From Aporrectodea caliginosa (taxonomy: Eukaryota > Annelida > Clitellata > Crassiclitellata > Lumbricidae): DNA of 64,000 nt. This document shows positions 1-55,689 of the stretch, piece by piece. The translations under genes and the position numbers were made by a program. The stretch covers positions 452,001-516,000 of the forward strand of contig JACEVL010000431.1 in NCBI GenBank assembly GCA_020284085.1, written 5' to 3'. The notes beneath the pieces are model-generated. The model was not told where the DNA came from. It did no database searches and saw only the letters and a program-made list of their open reading frames with translations. Numbering within the stretch: position 1 is the first letter of the stretch; every line of letters begins with the position of its first letter.

Positions 1-28
1 ATTTGTTAACATCTACAGATGCAACTAC

Positions 29-277
29 CTGGTCCTGTATCATTCCTCGGTTCGAACGTATCTCGGTCAGAGAACGTGGCGTTTGTATTCCATTTGATCT
101 TCACTCTTCTACCTGACCCCGATAACCTTCTGTCTGATCGCAGACGGATCTTGTAAGAGATAAGCTTATTCTTTGGAAGACTGATCCAGTCGCTCTTAAC
201 GAAGACGATTGCACCAAAAATGTCTTCGTTCGTCGTCAGATAGTCTTCTAGCGCAGTTTCATCTGCAAAGCCTAGAT
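29..277 (-). CDS. ABCA-like gene C, exon 3 (start of extracellular domain 1)
   Basis: This 83-codon exon matches gene A exon 3 (50,478-50,729) over its whole length, for example ETALEDY and NEDIFGAIVFVKSDW. It starts after a tttttcgtag acceptor, with two bases that complete the split Asp codon from exon 2, and ends at CCAG|GTAGTT. It is one codon shorter than the gene A exon. It encodes the beginning of the large extracellular loop after TM1, with Asn glycosylation-type sites. The gene continues beyond the left edge of the window. Confidence 0.85.
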
Positions 278-769
278 CTACGAAAAAGCAAGATGAAATG
301 AACTTCACCTTTTTCTTCAAACATCAATGCCATCATTTCCAATGACAAAAGACTGGACCCATTTGGGCTTTCCACAGGGCTGGTCTCGGAATTTGGGTTC
401 TAAGTGTGCGGGTTTGCTGGAAGGACAATTTTCATAAATACTAGGCCCTACATGGATGTAACAGGCTTTATTAAGCATAGGCTAATGGCTGGTGACTGTA
501 GCGCTTAGTCAAATCAATCGTTTATAGAACGTATAATAAAGAATCCGCAGCTAATACAACACGCGGATCCAAAGAGAGACCATTCCAGGTGGATAACCCA
601 GCATTTAAACAGCGAAGATTTTATACCCCGAGAAATGGAACGAAGATTTCTACGGCCAGCCAAACTGTAAAATGGAGCAGCACGGCTCGCGTTAATAACC
701 CGGAGTTTTCCCACAATTGACACTGTTCTTATGATTAACTGGAACACACGGTATAAGCATAAGTCATAC
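278..769 (-). other. Gene C intron 2
   Basis: No coding signal is seen. Bases about 512-720 are nearly the same as 4,260-4,465, next to gene B exon 2, and so mark one edge of the B/C tandem duplication. Confidence 0.6.
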
Positions 770-1080
770 CTGGTGAAATCTTGACGCCCAAGAGGGTCGC
801 CGTTCTATTCACAATGCGCATAACGAGGGTCGTATTGGGAGCGTAGGCGAGGATCAATTTCTCTGGTGGCACTAACAGGTCGTGGGTCAAGTTCGTGGTA
901 ACGAAGAAGCTGTCGTAGGTTGTTACGTTTCGCACGAAGAGGGTTTCGGAAAGCGATCGTGTCTGGACGAGCATCGCGGCCCAGAGGAACGGAAACAGAA
1001 CGATCACGACAGTTTGGATGACCTTCTTCTTCTGGAGCAACCAGTTCTTCCAGAGCAGACACCAGAACTTACTCCAGTTC
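770..1080 (-). CDS. ABCA-like gene C, exon 2 (cytosolic N-terminus, TM1)
   Basis: This 311-bp exon encodes the typical ABCA start: an aromatic, basic segment (NWSKFWCLLWKNWLLQKKK) followed by a hydrophobic TM1 and the first part of the extracellular domain with NVTTYDSFFVTTNLT. The acceptor is ttacag|GAACTGG and the donor TCACCAG|GTATGA. The length equals that of gene B exon 2 and gene A exon 2. The first base completes a Ser codon begun in exon 1 and the last base begins the Asp codon of exon 3. No stop or frameshift is present. Confidence 0.88.
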
Positions 1081-1131
1081 CTGTAACATAATTATTCATC
1101 ACTATCACTTAGCGTGCTTTACACTACGAGA

Positions 1132-1252
1132 TCGCTGTCCTCAGTTCTACACACTGCCGCTCGCCTAATAAAAGACCTTGGTCCAATGGATCACATCACG
1201 CCTACACTGCAGCAACTTCACTGGCTTCCCATCCGCGCCCCTATCATCACCA
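1132..1252 (+). mobile_element. LINE reverse-transcriptase C-terminal fragment
   Basis: The plus strand reads AARLIKDLGPMDHITPTLQQ followed by LHWLPIRAPI, the typical tail of CR1/L2-type LINE proteins. It is found only in module C. The surrounding host sequence (CACTTAGCGTGCTTT...CTACGAGATC) occurs once on each side, as an imperfect duplication of about 36 bp. Confidence 0.65.
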
Positions 1253-1593
1253 TCACTTAGCGTGCTTTGCACTACGAGATCAGCCTCAGTTACTCAAACA
1301 GTAACTTTTCATGCGAGGTTTCTTAATGTTATGCATGGCAACGCGGTATTGTAATGTAATGTAAATCTTCTAAATAATCTCATGGCCATACAAAAGTCGT
1401 GTCAGGCATACGTTTTTTTCACCAGCGCTATATCAAATCAAGTCCGGATGTTGCTTTGTACGCTCAAGTGCCAGGTCGGAATCCTGGGAGGTCAAGCCGA
1501 GGACGAATGGATGGATATAGACAGATAGATAGCAGGAATGAAATAGATAAATACATAGATTGAATGATTGATAGATAGATTGAATAATAAATC

Positions 1594-1661
1594 AGGTGCA
1601 GTTGACTAAATGCCGTTCAATGAAGGTGCTTTTCTCTAAAAAAAGATTGGAAACCACTGGC
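1594..1661. mobile_element. Truncated hAT-type element, one end only
   Basis: The end ...GATTGGAAACCACTGG is the inverse of a hAT-type terminus. The same end is present in module B (6,429-6,497), and the whole element is present in module A (54,218-54,552). Confidence 0.55.
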
Positions 1662-2319
1662 GTAGATACCTGAATGAGACCAGGTTAAAGATCTGTTCTA
1701 GATGCCAACTGATCAAACCAATTGACACTTCTTTCTGCTGAAGGAGAATTGGATACATCTATACTGGATCAGCGATGTTCTTCGAAGAGGGTACGAAGAG
1801 TTTCTATGTAGGCATTCACCGGTGACTGCTGGCTGCGCGAAATTGATGCAGTAATGATCCAACAGACTTACAGAACAACTGACTGTTTGTGTCGTTGATT
1901 AATTGATCCATTCATCATTCACTCATTGATTTGTTGATAGAGTATGTCTGCTTACCTCTATCTGATTGTCTCTCTAGCTCTGTGCTCTGTTTCTTCTATC
2001 TTTTAACATCTTTCTGTCTATCTCCACCTATTCAGATGTCTATCTATCTGTCCGTGTTTGTCTTTCTGCTTGCTTTTCTCTCTCTGTCTAGGATGTATTG
2101 GTCGCGTTACATTATAATGTCGTGGATATTCGGTAGGCGATTAAATCAGGAATCAAGATAAGACAGTTGAAGCGTTATGGTTTGAGCCGATGGTTAAATG
2201 CACAGCTAAAAATGAGCGTTTAGGGACAATGAATGTGGTAGCTGAGCGAGTTGAAGCTTAAGAAGACCAAAACCGTATGAATCACAATGTTCAAAGCTGT
2301 TAACGTGATGAAAACATAC

Positions 2320-2363
2320 GAATTTCCTTCTTGTTTCTGTGTAGTTTCACGTGGTTCTGCCAT
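2320..2363 (-). CDS. ABCA-like gene C, exon 1 (start codon)
   Basis: This 44-bp start exon begins with ATG in a good context (ATCACAATGG) and encodes MAEPRETTQKQEGN plus two bases of a Ser codon. The donor is ATTC|GTATGT. Phase 2 here joins the single leading base of exon 2. The matching exon in gene A (55,261-55,304) encodes MAERSETAQTYEEN with the same length and donor position, which supports this start. A longer in-frame ATG upstream is not shared by the paralogues. Confidence 0.75.
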
Positions 2364-2551
2364 TGTGATCAAATAGCTGTCTGAAAGAATCCAGAATCCA
2401 GGGTTTAAACGGCCGCTTGCATAATAGAATTCGTGCAACTTCGCAAGAAAATATTGAAATTATGTCGCGACTGCTTGAAAGTATGGCTATAACAAATCCT
2501 AGCGAAATTAAATGTGAAAGACAACGTTAATTAATCAGCGTTCTATAAGGG

Positions 2552-2559
2552 CCTATATA
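2552..2559 (-). promoter_or_regulatory. TATA box of module C
   Basis: TATATAGG on the minus strand lies about 190 bp upstream of the start codon and 100 bp downstream of the nearer TGACGTCA site. It is kept in module B (7,891-7,897) and absent from module A. Transcription would start near 2,525-2,530. Confidence 0.5.
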
Positions 2560-2656
2560 TCAGCAGCAAAGTCGAATTCTTTGAAGTAAGATGCAACGCA
2601 TTTAACACTGCATACAGTAACTATGTGAACTTAATATTAATTTGTTGTGTTGTCTG

Positions 2657-2738
2657 TGACGTCACTGCTTTATTTAGATGTGTTCATTTATATGGTGCAA
2701 TCGCCAAATACAATCACACGCTTAAGCAGCTGACGTCA
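2657..2738. promoter_or_regulatory. Paired TGACGTCA (CRE/ATF-type) sites, module C
   Basis: Two perfect palindromic TGACGTCA sites lie at 2,657-2,664 and 2,731-2,738, 74 bp apart. Both are kept in modules B and A with spacing 74 and 73 bp. This octamer is the classical CREB/ATF site, so cAMP- or stress-responsive control is plausible. Confidence 0.6.
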
Positions 2739-3326
2739 ACAATAGCTACAATTTAATGTCAGAACTTCTATAGCGTCACTGTATTATGTTCAAAGCATCA
2801 GTTGTTGGCCGCTAAATATTTCGTTGTGCAAGTCAAATTTCAGGGTGAATTCCGTCAAAATTCAAAGTAGGTAGTCTAAGAATACGCAGATAAAGCCTAC
2901 GAGGGAAATGAGGGTTATAAGGCTAGCGGAGAGTTTTAAGGGAAAGAGGGTAAAGGGGTTAAATGGAATTCTTTCGTATGTTTTCATTGTGTTTTCGTCA
3001 TACGACAAAGTATCAACATTTTGCTCTTTGCTTTGTGCTTGAAACATCAGAGGCGTTTGGTGCCCGATGTCGTTGAACCGCATTCGGCTGAATACTGTGA
3101 AATCTCAGTTCATCTGGTTTCGAACTCGTGGGCAGGTCTCTAAAATTGATTTGACCCACCTGCAGTACCGGAAGGGACTGATAGGCCTATGTCGGAACTT
3201 TGGAGAGACAGATACCCTCTCCCCCCATTATTTACATTTCATTGGTTTTAGAGCTAAGCTCCTTGTCACTCGGGCACACTCTTCGGTCAGACAACATCGA
3301 GCTTTCAAGATTGTTGGCCCCTCAAT

Positions 3327-3637
<311 letters not shown>

Positions 3638-3689
3638 CCGCTTACTGCCTCTGAATAATCCACCTGCTTTCTACTAATTGCTTAAGTCC

Positions 3690-3775
3690 TTCTTCTTTAG
3701 CCGTGGCGGGGAGGGGCGTGCCTCTGATTTGGCATCTGAGAGGCGCTATATAAATTTCTGAAATGAATTAATGAA
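3690..3775 (+). mobile_element. Short retroposon 3' end with GGCGCTATATAAAT
   Basis: GAGGCGCTATATAAATTTC is followed by an AATGA-type tail. The same terminal motif ends the LINE fragment at 4,477-4,764, so this is probably the 3' end of a related retroposon. The 3,776-4,259 stretch beside it shows nothing recognisable. Confidence 0.45.
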
Positions 3776-4476
3776 CTCTGCGATGCAATTTTCCGTTCAC
3801 CTTCTCATGAACTAAGGTTCTGTCCTTTCGACCGTTGAAAGAAATGCGAAGCACATCAACGCAGTCATACAGTCACACCCTGCTTTAGCAGAGCTTTGGC
3901 ACTTTCTTTCGTTCTCTCCTAATTTTGTTTTGGTCGATGACGTCGCTGCACTCATTGGGCATTACGCTTCCACAGTCCTGGAGCCTATCACACCAGATGC
4001 GATTTCCGCAACTGCCTGATCTGATATGGCCGTAGATCTGAAGATTCGTCCACAGTTCAAGAAAAAAATGAACTACATTGAGGTGTTTCCACAGAATTTC
4101 AAATATTAAAATATTCCCACCGGTAGAGGGCAGAAGACACAAAGCAAAATCAAAAATATTTTGCATACTACTTACTCTAACATACTGGCAACTTTTCATC
4201 AATATATTAGAAAACGTTTGCTCCAAAAAATATTTTTTCACTCCACCCTATTAGTCATATCAATCGTTTATAGAACGTATAATGAAGAATCCGAAGCTAA
4301 TAGGCCTACAACACGCGGATCCAAAGAGAGACCATTCCAGGTGGATAACCCAGTATGTAAACAGCGCAATTTTTGTACCCCGAGAAGTGGAACGAAGATT
4401 TCTACGGCCAGCCAAATTGTAAATTGAGCGTTAATAACCCGGAGTATTCCCCAATTGACATCGTTGTTGTGATTAT

Positions 4477-4764
4477 CCACTTGCACAGGCCGCCGAGCAC
4501 TGCGTTCCTCTGCCCACGGTGACCTGGCGGTCCCATTCGCCCGCTCTGCGACAATGCAGAGCCGTTCCTTCTCTGTGGTTGGTACAACAACCTGGAACAG
4601 GCTAACATTAGATTTACGACACCTTCCAAACTGTTCTCAGTTTCACCAACTGTTGAAGACTGCATTCTTCCGTATGGCCTGGGTCGGGAGCGCCTCTGAG
4701 TAGGGATCTTGAAGGGGCGCTATATAAATTTTGATTGGTTGGTTGATTGATTGATTGATTGATT
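4477..4764 (+). mobile_element. LINE 3' end with (GATT)n tail
   Basis: The plus strand encodes RSFSVVGTTTWNRLTLDLRH...QFHQLLKTAFF, the usual C-terminus of CR1/L2-type LINE ORF2, then a stop, then GGGCGCTATATAAATTTTG and a TTGATTGATT tail. The element is 5' truncated. It sits 34 bp beyond gene B exon 2, in the intron. Confidence 0.75.
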
Positions 4765-4797
4765 AACTTGAACACACGGTATATGCATAAGTCATAC

Positions 4798-5108
4798 CTG
4801 GTGATATCTTGACGCCCAAGAGGGTCGCCGTTCTATTCACAATGCGCATAACGAGGGTCGTATTGGGAGCGTAGGCGAGGATCAATTTCTCTGGTGGATC
4901 TCGCAAGTCGTCGGTCAAGTTGGTGGTAACGAAGAATCTGTCGTAGGTTGTTACGTTTCGCACGAAGAGGGTTTCGGAAAGCGATCGTGTCTGGACGAGC
5001 ATCGCGGCCAAGAGGAACGGAAACAGAACGATCACGACAGTTTGGATGACCTTCTTATTCTGCAGCAACCAGTTCTTCCAGAGCAGACACCAGAACTGAC
5101 TCCAGTTC
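4798..5108 (-). pseudogene. ABCA-like gene B, exon 2 (orphan, open)
   Basis: This 311-bp exon has a good acceptor (ttgtgttacag|GAACTGG) and donor (CACCAG|GTATGA) and an open frame with NWSQFWCLLWKNWLLQNKK, TM1 and NVTTYDRFFVTTNLT. No exon 3 follows before gene C begins, and its own start exon is destroyed, so it is classed as part of a broken gene. It could still serve as an alternative second exon in read-through transcripts. Confidence 0.7.
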
Positions 5109-5186
5109 CTGTAACACAATTATTCATCACCGTCACTTAGCGGGCTTTACACTATAAGATTAGCTTCGGTTGCTCAAACAGTTTAA

Positions 5187-6130
5187 CCCTCGGGCTACCA
5201 AGGGGGGGGGGCCACACCCCCTAGGTTTTTTTCATCTCAAACTTTTTCCGTATGGAATAAAAATTTGACCTTTTAGGTAGCTGTAGGGGGTTCATTTACA
5301 CACGTTTTAAGGTAAAATCTGAGATGATATCTTACACCGTTCAAAAGTTATACCCAATATACCCGAGGTACCAGAAGGGGGGGTGGATACCACCCCCTAG
5401 ATTTTTGACTATATCTTATCCGTCATTTAATATTAAGAGACACAAATTACACCATTTTATAGAGGGAATGTGGGGCTAAATTTTTATGGTCATTGAGTTG
5501 ACCTGAGACAACCGGAAGTGCTCAAAATAAATAATAATACGCGTAATATGCGTAAAAATGGCTGAATGGAAGCACTCCCCTTAGTTTTTGTCTGTAGCGT
5601 ATTCATTTGTCATCCTGGAAGAGAAACAAAGATAACATTCTTTAGAGGGAATGAAGGGCTTCATTTGCATACCTACACCTTTGGCTTTTGAATACCGGAA
5701 GTGATCAAAATAAATAATAATACGCGTAATCTGTGTGAAAATGGCTGAATACAGCATTACAACGTAAACCGATATATATGTATGGGATATATATGTATGG
5801 ATGTACATTTATACTCTATAGACATGTGTAGGGATGATTTTGTGTATCTTTTTATAAATAGATTAGTTTCAAAACACACATAATCTTATATTTGTTTATC
5901 CAAAAGTAGAAATGTACGCAATAATATACAATATTGCTTATTAATGGGTTCCGTTGTTAAAAGTGATGTAATTTCGAGGTGCATTCACATAATGTACAAC
6001 TAAATATTCCATTTTGTGCAGAAATGAATGCTGAATCCATTGCTATATTACAAGTTATGATATGTGAAACCAAACACAAAAATCCAGGGGGGTGGTGGCC
6101 AGTGTTACAAAAAGCTTGGTAGCCCTAGGG
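5187..6130. mobile_element. piggyBac-type non-autonomous element
   Basis: The element has 16-bp terminal inverted repeats (CCCTCGGGCTACCAAG and CTTGGTAGCCCTAGGG, one mismatch) and is flanked by TTAA at 5,183-5,186 and 6,131-6,134, the piggyBac target duplication. The empty site can be read in modules C and A. The interior has no transposase. A subterminal copy of the end sequence lies near 5,355-5,415, and there is a direct repeat around ATAATACGCGTAAT (5,537 and 5,719). Confidence 0.8.
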
Positions 6131-6428
6131 TTAAAGTGAGGTTGCATATATGTTATTATATATGCAATAATTATGTTATTCATGGCAACGCGGTATTTTG
6201 ATGTAATGTAAATCTTCATGGCCACACAAAAGTCGCGTCAGGGATACGATATTTTCACCAGCGCTATATCAAATCAAGTCCGCATGTTGCTTTGTACGCT
6301 CAAGTGCCAGGTCGGAATCCTGGGAGGTCAAGCCGAGGACGAATGGATGGATATAGACAGATAGATAGCAGGAATGAAATAGATAAATACATAGATTGAA
6401 TGATTGATAGATAGATTGAATAGAAAAT

Positions 6429-6497
6429 CAGGTGCAGTTGACTAAATGCCGTTCAATGAAGGTGCCTTTCTCTAAAAAAAGATTGAAAACCACTGGG
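6429..6497. mobile_element. Truncated hAT-type element, one end only (module B)
   Basis: This is the module B copy of the fragment at 1,594-1,661, with the same truncation point. The truncated insertion therefore predates the B/C duplication. Confidence 0.5.
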
Positions 6498-7201
6498 GTA
6501 GAAAATTGAATGAGACCAGGTTAAAGATCTGTACTAGATGCCAACTGATCAAACCAAATGACACTTCTTTCTGCTGAAGGAGAATTGGATACATCTATAT
6601 ACTGGATCAGCGATGTTCTTCGAAGAGGGTACAAAGAGTCTCGATGTAGGCATACACCGGTGACTGCTGGCTGCGCGAAATTGTTGCAGCAATGATCCAA
6701 CAGACTTACTGACCAACTGACTGCTTGTGTCGTTGATTAATTGATCCACTCATTGATATATTATTGATATATTATTGATATGTTGATAGAGTATGTCTGC
6801 CTACCTCTATCTGACTGTCTCTCTAACTCTGTGCTCTGTTTCTTCTATCCTTTAACATCTTTCTGTCTGTCTCCACCTATTCAGATGTCTATCTATCTGT
6901 CCCTGTCTGTCTTTCTGCTTGTCCGTACGCCTTTCTCTCTGTTTAGGATGTATAATTGGCCGCGTTATATAATTATAGTGTCGTGGATATTCGTTAGGCG
7001 ATGAAGGCAGGAATCAAGATAAGACAGTTGAAGCGTTATGGTTTGACCCGAAGATGAAATGCACAGATAAAAATGAGCGTTTAGGGACAGTGAATGTGGT
7101 AGTTTGAGCGAGTAGAAGCTTACGAAGCAAAACCTTAAGAATACTATAACCTCATCAATCACAAGGTTCAAAGCTTAATTGTTAACGTGATGAAAGCATT
7201 C

Positions 7202-7699
7202 GAATTCCTCCTTGTTTCTGTTGTTAGGGTCTCATGACTGAGTCCTAACCGGTCATGGGATGGGCATAGTTATGCTTGGGTAGGTTTCCTGGGCGGAGGG
7301 GAGACCTCTAGCGGGAAATTCTCCTATATAAGGAGGTAGAGTAAGGGGCGTCTTCGAAGTCTCCGATGATACGGCCTTGGTGCAGTTCGTCTTGTCTGAG
7401 ATCTTCCGGGCGCATGTTAGTCAAGTTCGTTTTCGTGGCAAGTTCCACTTTTCTTGGTTACTCAAGGTTGCTTGAGGTTGTTAAGGTCGTCAGCCTGTTG
7501 CTGCGTTGAAGACTTGGTTTCGTCGGCGGTCTTGCTACAAGAGAGCGAACCGTTTTCCACCGTTGTCTATGGTCGGGTAATGTATCGTTTTAATTTGTCT
7601 TTTTGTTGGGAATTATACCTTAGAAAATAGACAACGAGTTTGAGCTTTATTATAGCTGGGGGGAACCGGCAACACTGTAGTTTCACTTGATTCTGCCAT
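7202..7699 (-). pseudogene. ABCA-like gene B, exon 1, broken by an LTR
   Basis: The start codon at 7,699 and MAESSETT correspond to gene C exon 1, but after the eighth codon the frame runs into a 453-bp solo LTR. Beyond the LTR the exon end (CAGAAACAAGGAGGAATTC) has lost one base relative to gene C, and the donor GTATG is changed to GAATG. Three independent lesions make the exon unusable in its original form. Confidence 0.8.
7222..7674 (+). mobile_element. Solo LTR (453 bp)
   Basis: It begins TGTTAGGG and ends GGCAACA, giving the standard TG...CA ends. CTGT flanks it on both sides (7,218-7,221 and 7,675-7,678) as a 4-bp target duplication, typical of Ty3/gypsy. A TATA box (TATATAAGG) lies near 7,325. 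The insertion is missing from modules A and C. No internal retroviral-type sequence is present. Confidence 0.85.
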
Positions 7700-7890
7700 T
7701 ACGGTAAAATAACTGTCTGAGAAAACCCAGAATCCAGGGTTTAAACGGCCGTTTGCATAATAAAATTCGTGCAACTTTGGCATAAAACGTTGAAATTATA
7801 TCGCGACTGCTTGAAGTATCGCTAAACTATAACAAATCTTGGCGAATTAAATGTCAAAGACAACGTTAATTAATCAGCTTTCTTTATGGC

Positions 7891-8077
7891 TTATATATCA
7901 GCAGCAAAGTCGAATTCTTTGAAGCAAGCTGCAACGCATTTAACACTGTATTTAGTATTTATGTTAACTTACTAATTAATTTGTTGTGTTGCCTGTGACG
8001 TCACTGCTTTATTTAGATGTGTTCGTTTATATGGTGCAATCGCCAAATACAATCACACGCTTAAGCAGCTGACGTCA
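7891..8077. promoter_or_regulatory. Promoter block of module B: TATA and paired TGACGTCA sites
   Basis: TATATAA (minus) is at 7,891-7,897, and TGACGTCA sites are at 7,996-8,003 and 8,070-8,077. The layout equals module C. The promoter elements look intact although the start exon below them is broken. Confidence 0.5.
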
Positions 8078-8589
8078 ACAATAGCTACAATTTAATGTCT
8101 GAACTTCTGTATCGTCACTGTAATTATGTTCACAGCATCAGTTGTTGATCGCTAAATATATCGTTGTGCAAGTCAAATTCCAGAGTGAATTCCGTCAAAA
8201 GTCAAAGTAGAGATTCTGAGAAGACGCGGATACAGCCTGCGTATGAAATGATTGTTATAAGGAAATGAAGCTCTAAGGGATAAATGGAATTCTTTTGTAT
8301 GTTTTCATTGTGTCTCCGTCGTACGATAAGGCATCAACATTTGCTCTTAGCAGTGTGCTTCAGACATCACAGGCCTTGGTGCCTTGATATCGTTGAAACG
8401 CCTTCTGCTGAATCCTGGAAAATTCCAGTTAGGACTAATTTGGTTTAGAACTCGTGGCAGGTCTCTAAAATTGACCTTGCCCGCCTGCAGAATTGGTTTT
8501 CCTGTTGTCTCTTTATCTATTTACATGTTTGATCTGGGTGTGACATTGACCAGTAACTGACCTTTTCAGAGCATGCGACGAATGTACAG

Positions 8590-9075
8590 TATCTCGGACA
8601 TGATTCTATAACCTGCGTCAGATTCCTCGGATTGCGCCGTTCGCTAACGAGTCAAGCTGACACAACTCTGATTCATGCTTTCGTATGAGTTGATTATGGT
8701 AATGTCATTTACGCAGGTCCTACTTTTTCTCGCATCAATCACATGCAATTTGTTTTAAATTTTTTAATGCTGCTGGTCATTATTAAGATTCTCCTTATCA
8801 GTGGCGACCATATATAAAAATTTATGTTAGGAACTGCAGTGGTTACCCATGGAAAAGCGCATTGAGTGCAAGACCAAATTCACCTGGCTATAGGGGCTCG
8901 GAAACCGTTTGCTATACTTGAATTTACCACTCTTACGTCTGAATTCCATGATTATGTCTTTTCAAGGGTTAATGACCTCGGCGTCCAGCTGGACCAAGAG
9001 CTCACTTTTGCTCCACAATTTCACCGTCTTGCTCGGGACTGCCTCTAACCAGCTGGGTCAGCTTCAAACTATCAT
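8590..9075 (+). mobile_element. Scrambled CR1/L2-type LINE fragments
   Basis: The plus strand shows LRRSLTSQADTTLIHAFV, then a stop and VDYGNVIYAGP; later LQWLPMEKRIECK, then VNDLGVQLDQELTFAPQFH. All are pieces of the C-terminal half of a LINE reverse transcriptase, but their order is rearranged (the tail piece precedes the DLGV piece), with stops and frame changes. Confidence 0.65.
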
Positions 9076-9099
9076 GAGGCTACTCTATGGTCATTATTA

Positions 9100-10229
9100 A
9101 GATTCATCTACGAGAATGAGTCGGAAGACTTATTTGACTCATCTCGGGGACTAGCTCTAATATATTTTATATGAATGAAAAATATTTTATATACTCGATC
9201 GTATATTAGAGTAATTTAATGTAAGCAATCAATTCTAGCCATAGATAAATGAAATCAAGATAATAAAGTCATAATAAACTCATAATGAACTTAAGAATAA
9301 GAATTATTTTAAGTGTAGGCCTACATATTTGTGTCAGCTACTTCAGAGTGATATAAACAGAAGTGCAGGCACACAAGATACAAGCTAACAAATATATTAA
9401 TATAATATTATAAATAAATAATAAATATAATACATGTAACATAAATGTATGTATATACTATATAATACAAAATGCCGGGGTGTAATGGCAGTGGGAAATA
9501 TCATACGTGGGGTAATTGCACGGGAGTAATGTTAGGGGTAATGTCCAGGGGGTAATGTCCTAGACCCGAAGATAAGACTGTAGTACGGAAATGCACCAGT
9601 GTTTGCACTTTAAGCGATAAAGATTTTGATAAGTCTAAAAGGCTGAATAACAATTCACTCATGTAACGAGGAGACCTGAAGATGCCGCATTACCAGGCGG
9701 GCGCTCAACCACCAGAACATGCCATACGACAACTCTTTCCGGCTTAAATTCGCGCTAACCGACAAGAACTCACCTCTAACGGGTAGGTTACAAAGCGTTA
9801 CTGAATCGTAATCTAACAATTTCTGTAGCGGTATATAAAAGCTTATAGCAGGGCACCAGCTTATTCACAAGCGGTGCCTCGTTACAGATCTACTGAATTT
9901 TTTTTTATATTAACCTGATTAAGTATTGATTTTGATGCGCCATCGGTTGATGCCCTGATGCATTAGACACCATGGCGAAAGAAGCCACATTACAAGAAAA
10001 AAGCAAATAATTCTTTCTATCTGCTATAGGTTAGAGACGACACGATGTATATTCACAACATAGTTTGGCAACTACAAAATAATTTAATGAAACAATTTGT
10101 AAGCATTAAATTAGTGATTAACAACGGTTTAGCTGTAATACCTTCGAATGTTCATCTAGTTTCACAATGTAAAAACAATATCAAAAGGCGTCGCATTTGG
10201 TAATGATAGAATTTGACGAGATGTCTTCT
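9100..10229. other. Gap between gene B promoter and gene A 3' end
   Basis: Bases 9,130-9,470 are AT-rich with no gene. Bases 9,478-9,560 hold a short array of GGGGTAATGTCC-like units. Nothing recognisable is seen from 9,570 to 10,229 apart from the probable 3' untranslated region of gene A. Confidence 0.5.
10083..10088 (-). terminator. Possible polyadenylation signal of gene A
   Basis: ATTAAA on the minus strand lies about 140 bases after the gene A stop codon. No AATAAA is seen closer. In AT-rich sequence this is weak evidence. Confidence 0.25.
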
Positions 10230-55304
<45,075 letters not shown>

Positions 55305-55535
55305 TGCAGTAAAATAACTGTCGGAGAAAGTCCAGAATCCAGGGTTTAAATGGTCGCTCGAGTTCGTGTAACTTCGCGAGAAAACGTTCAAATTATGTCA
55401 CGACTGCTTGAAAATATTATTGCTATAACAAATCTCAGAAAATTAAATGTGAAAGGCAACGTTTATTAATCAACTTTCAACTGAGCTGCAACGCATTTTA
55501 CAATGCGCAGTTGAACTTAATGTTGGTATTGTCTA

Positions 55536-55616
55536 TGACGTCATTGCTTTATTGAGATACGTTCCTAGCGTTTATTCCGCATATACAATCACTCGCTTGT
55601 TAAGCAGCTGACGTCA
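55536..55616. promoter_or_regulatory. Paired TGACGTCA sites, module A
   Basis: TGACGTCA at 55,536-55,543 and 55,609-55,616, 73 bp apart, upstream of exon 1. The TATA-containing segment found in modules B and C is missing here: sequence passes from CAACTTT directly to the GCTGCAACGCATTT block. Confidence 0.6.
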
Positions 55617-55689
55617 ATAATAGTCACAATTAAATATAAGAACTTTTATAGCCCCACTGTAGTTACATGTATGCGCAAAGCTTCAGTCG

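Larger units (their letters stand above)
512..3168 (-). repeat. 5' gene module C (copy of modules B and A)
   Basis: This block holds exon 2, intron 1, exon 1 and the promoter-like region of gene C. It is collinear with 4,260-8,492 (module B), and its part upstream of exon 2 is collinear with 53,550-55,687 (module A). B and C are closer to each other than to A: both share a GATA/GATT-rich stretch near 1,505-1,590 and 6,345-6,425 and the same truncated hAT end. Confidence 0.85.
4260..8492 (-). repeat. 5' gene module B (tandem copy of module C)
   Basis: This block is collinear with 512-3,168 but expanded by a LINE 3' end (4,477-4,764), a piggyBac-type element (5,187-6,130) and a solo LTR (7,222-7,674). 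Removing these restores the order exon 2, hAT fragment, exon 1, TATA, paired TGACGTCA sites. Confidence 0.85.

Noticed and set aside
2220..2438. Longer gene C start (MHEFYYASGRLNPGF...)
   Set aside because: The extension is not kept in module A, and the downstream ATG has the better context; the region beyond 2,320 is intron after the GTATGT donor.
2862..3083. 73-codon minus-strand ORF upstream of gene C as a first exon
   Set aside because: The matching region of module B is interrupted by stops, whereas the 44-bp start exon at 2,320-2,363 is kept in sequence and length in gene A.
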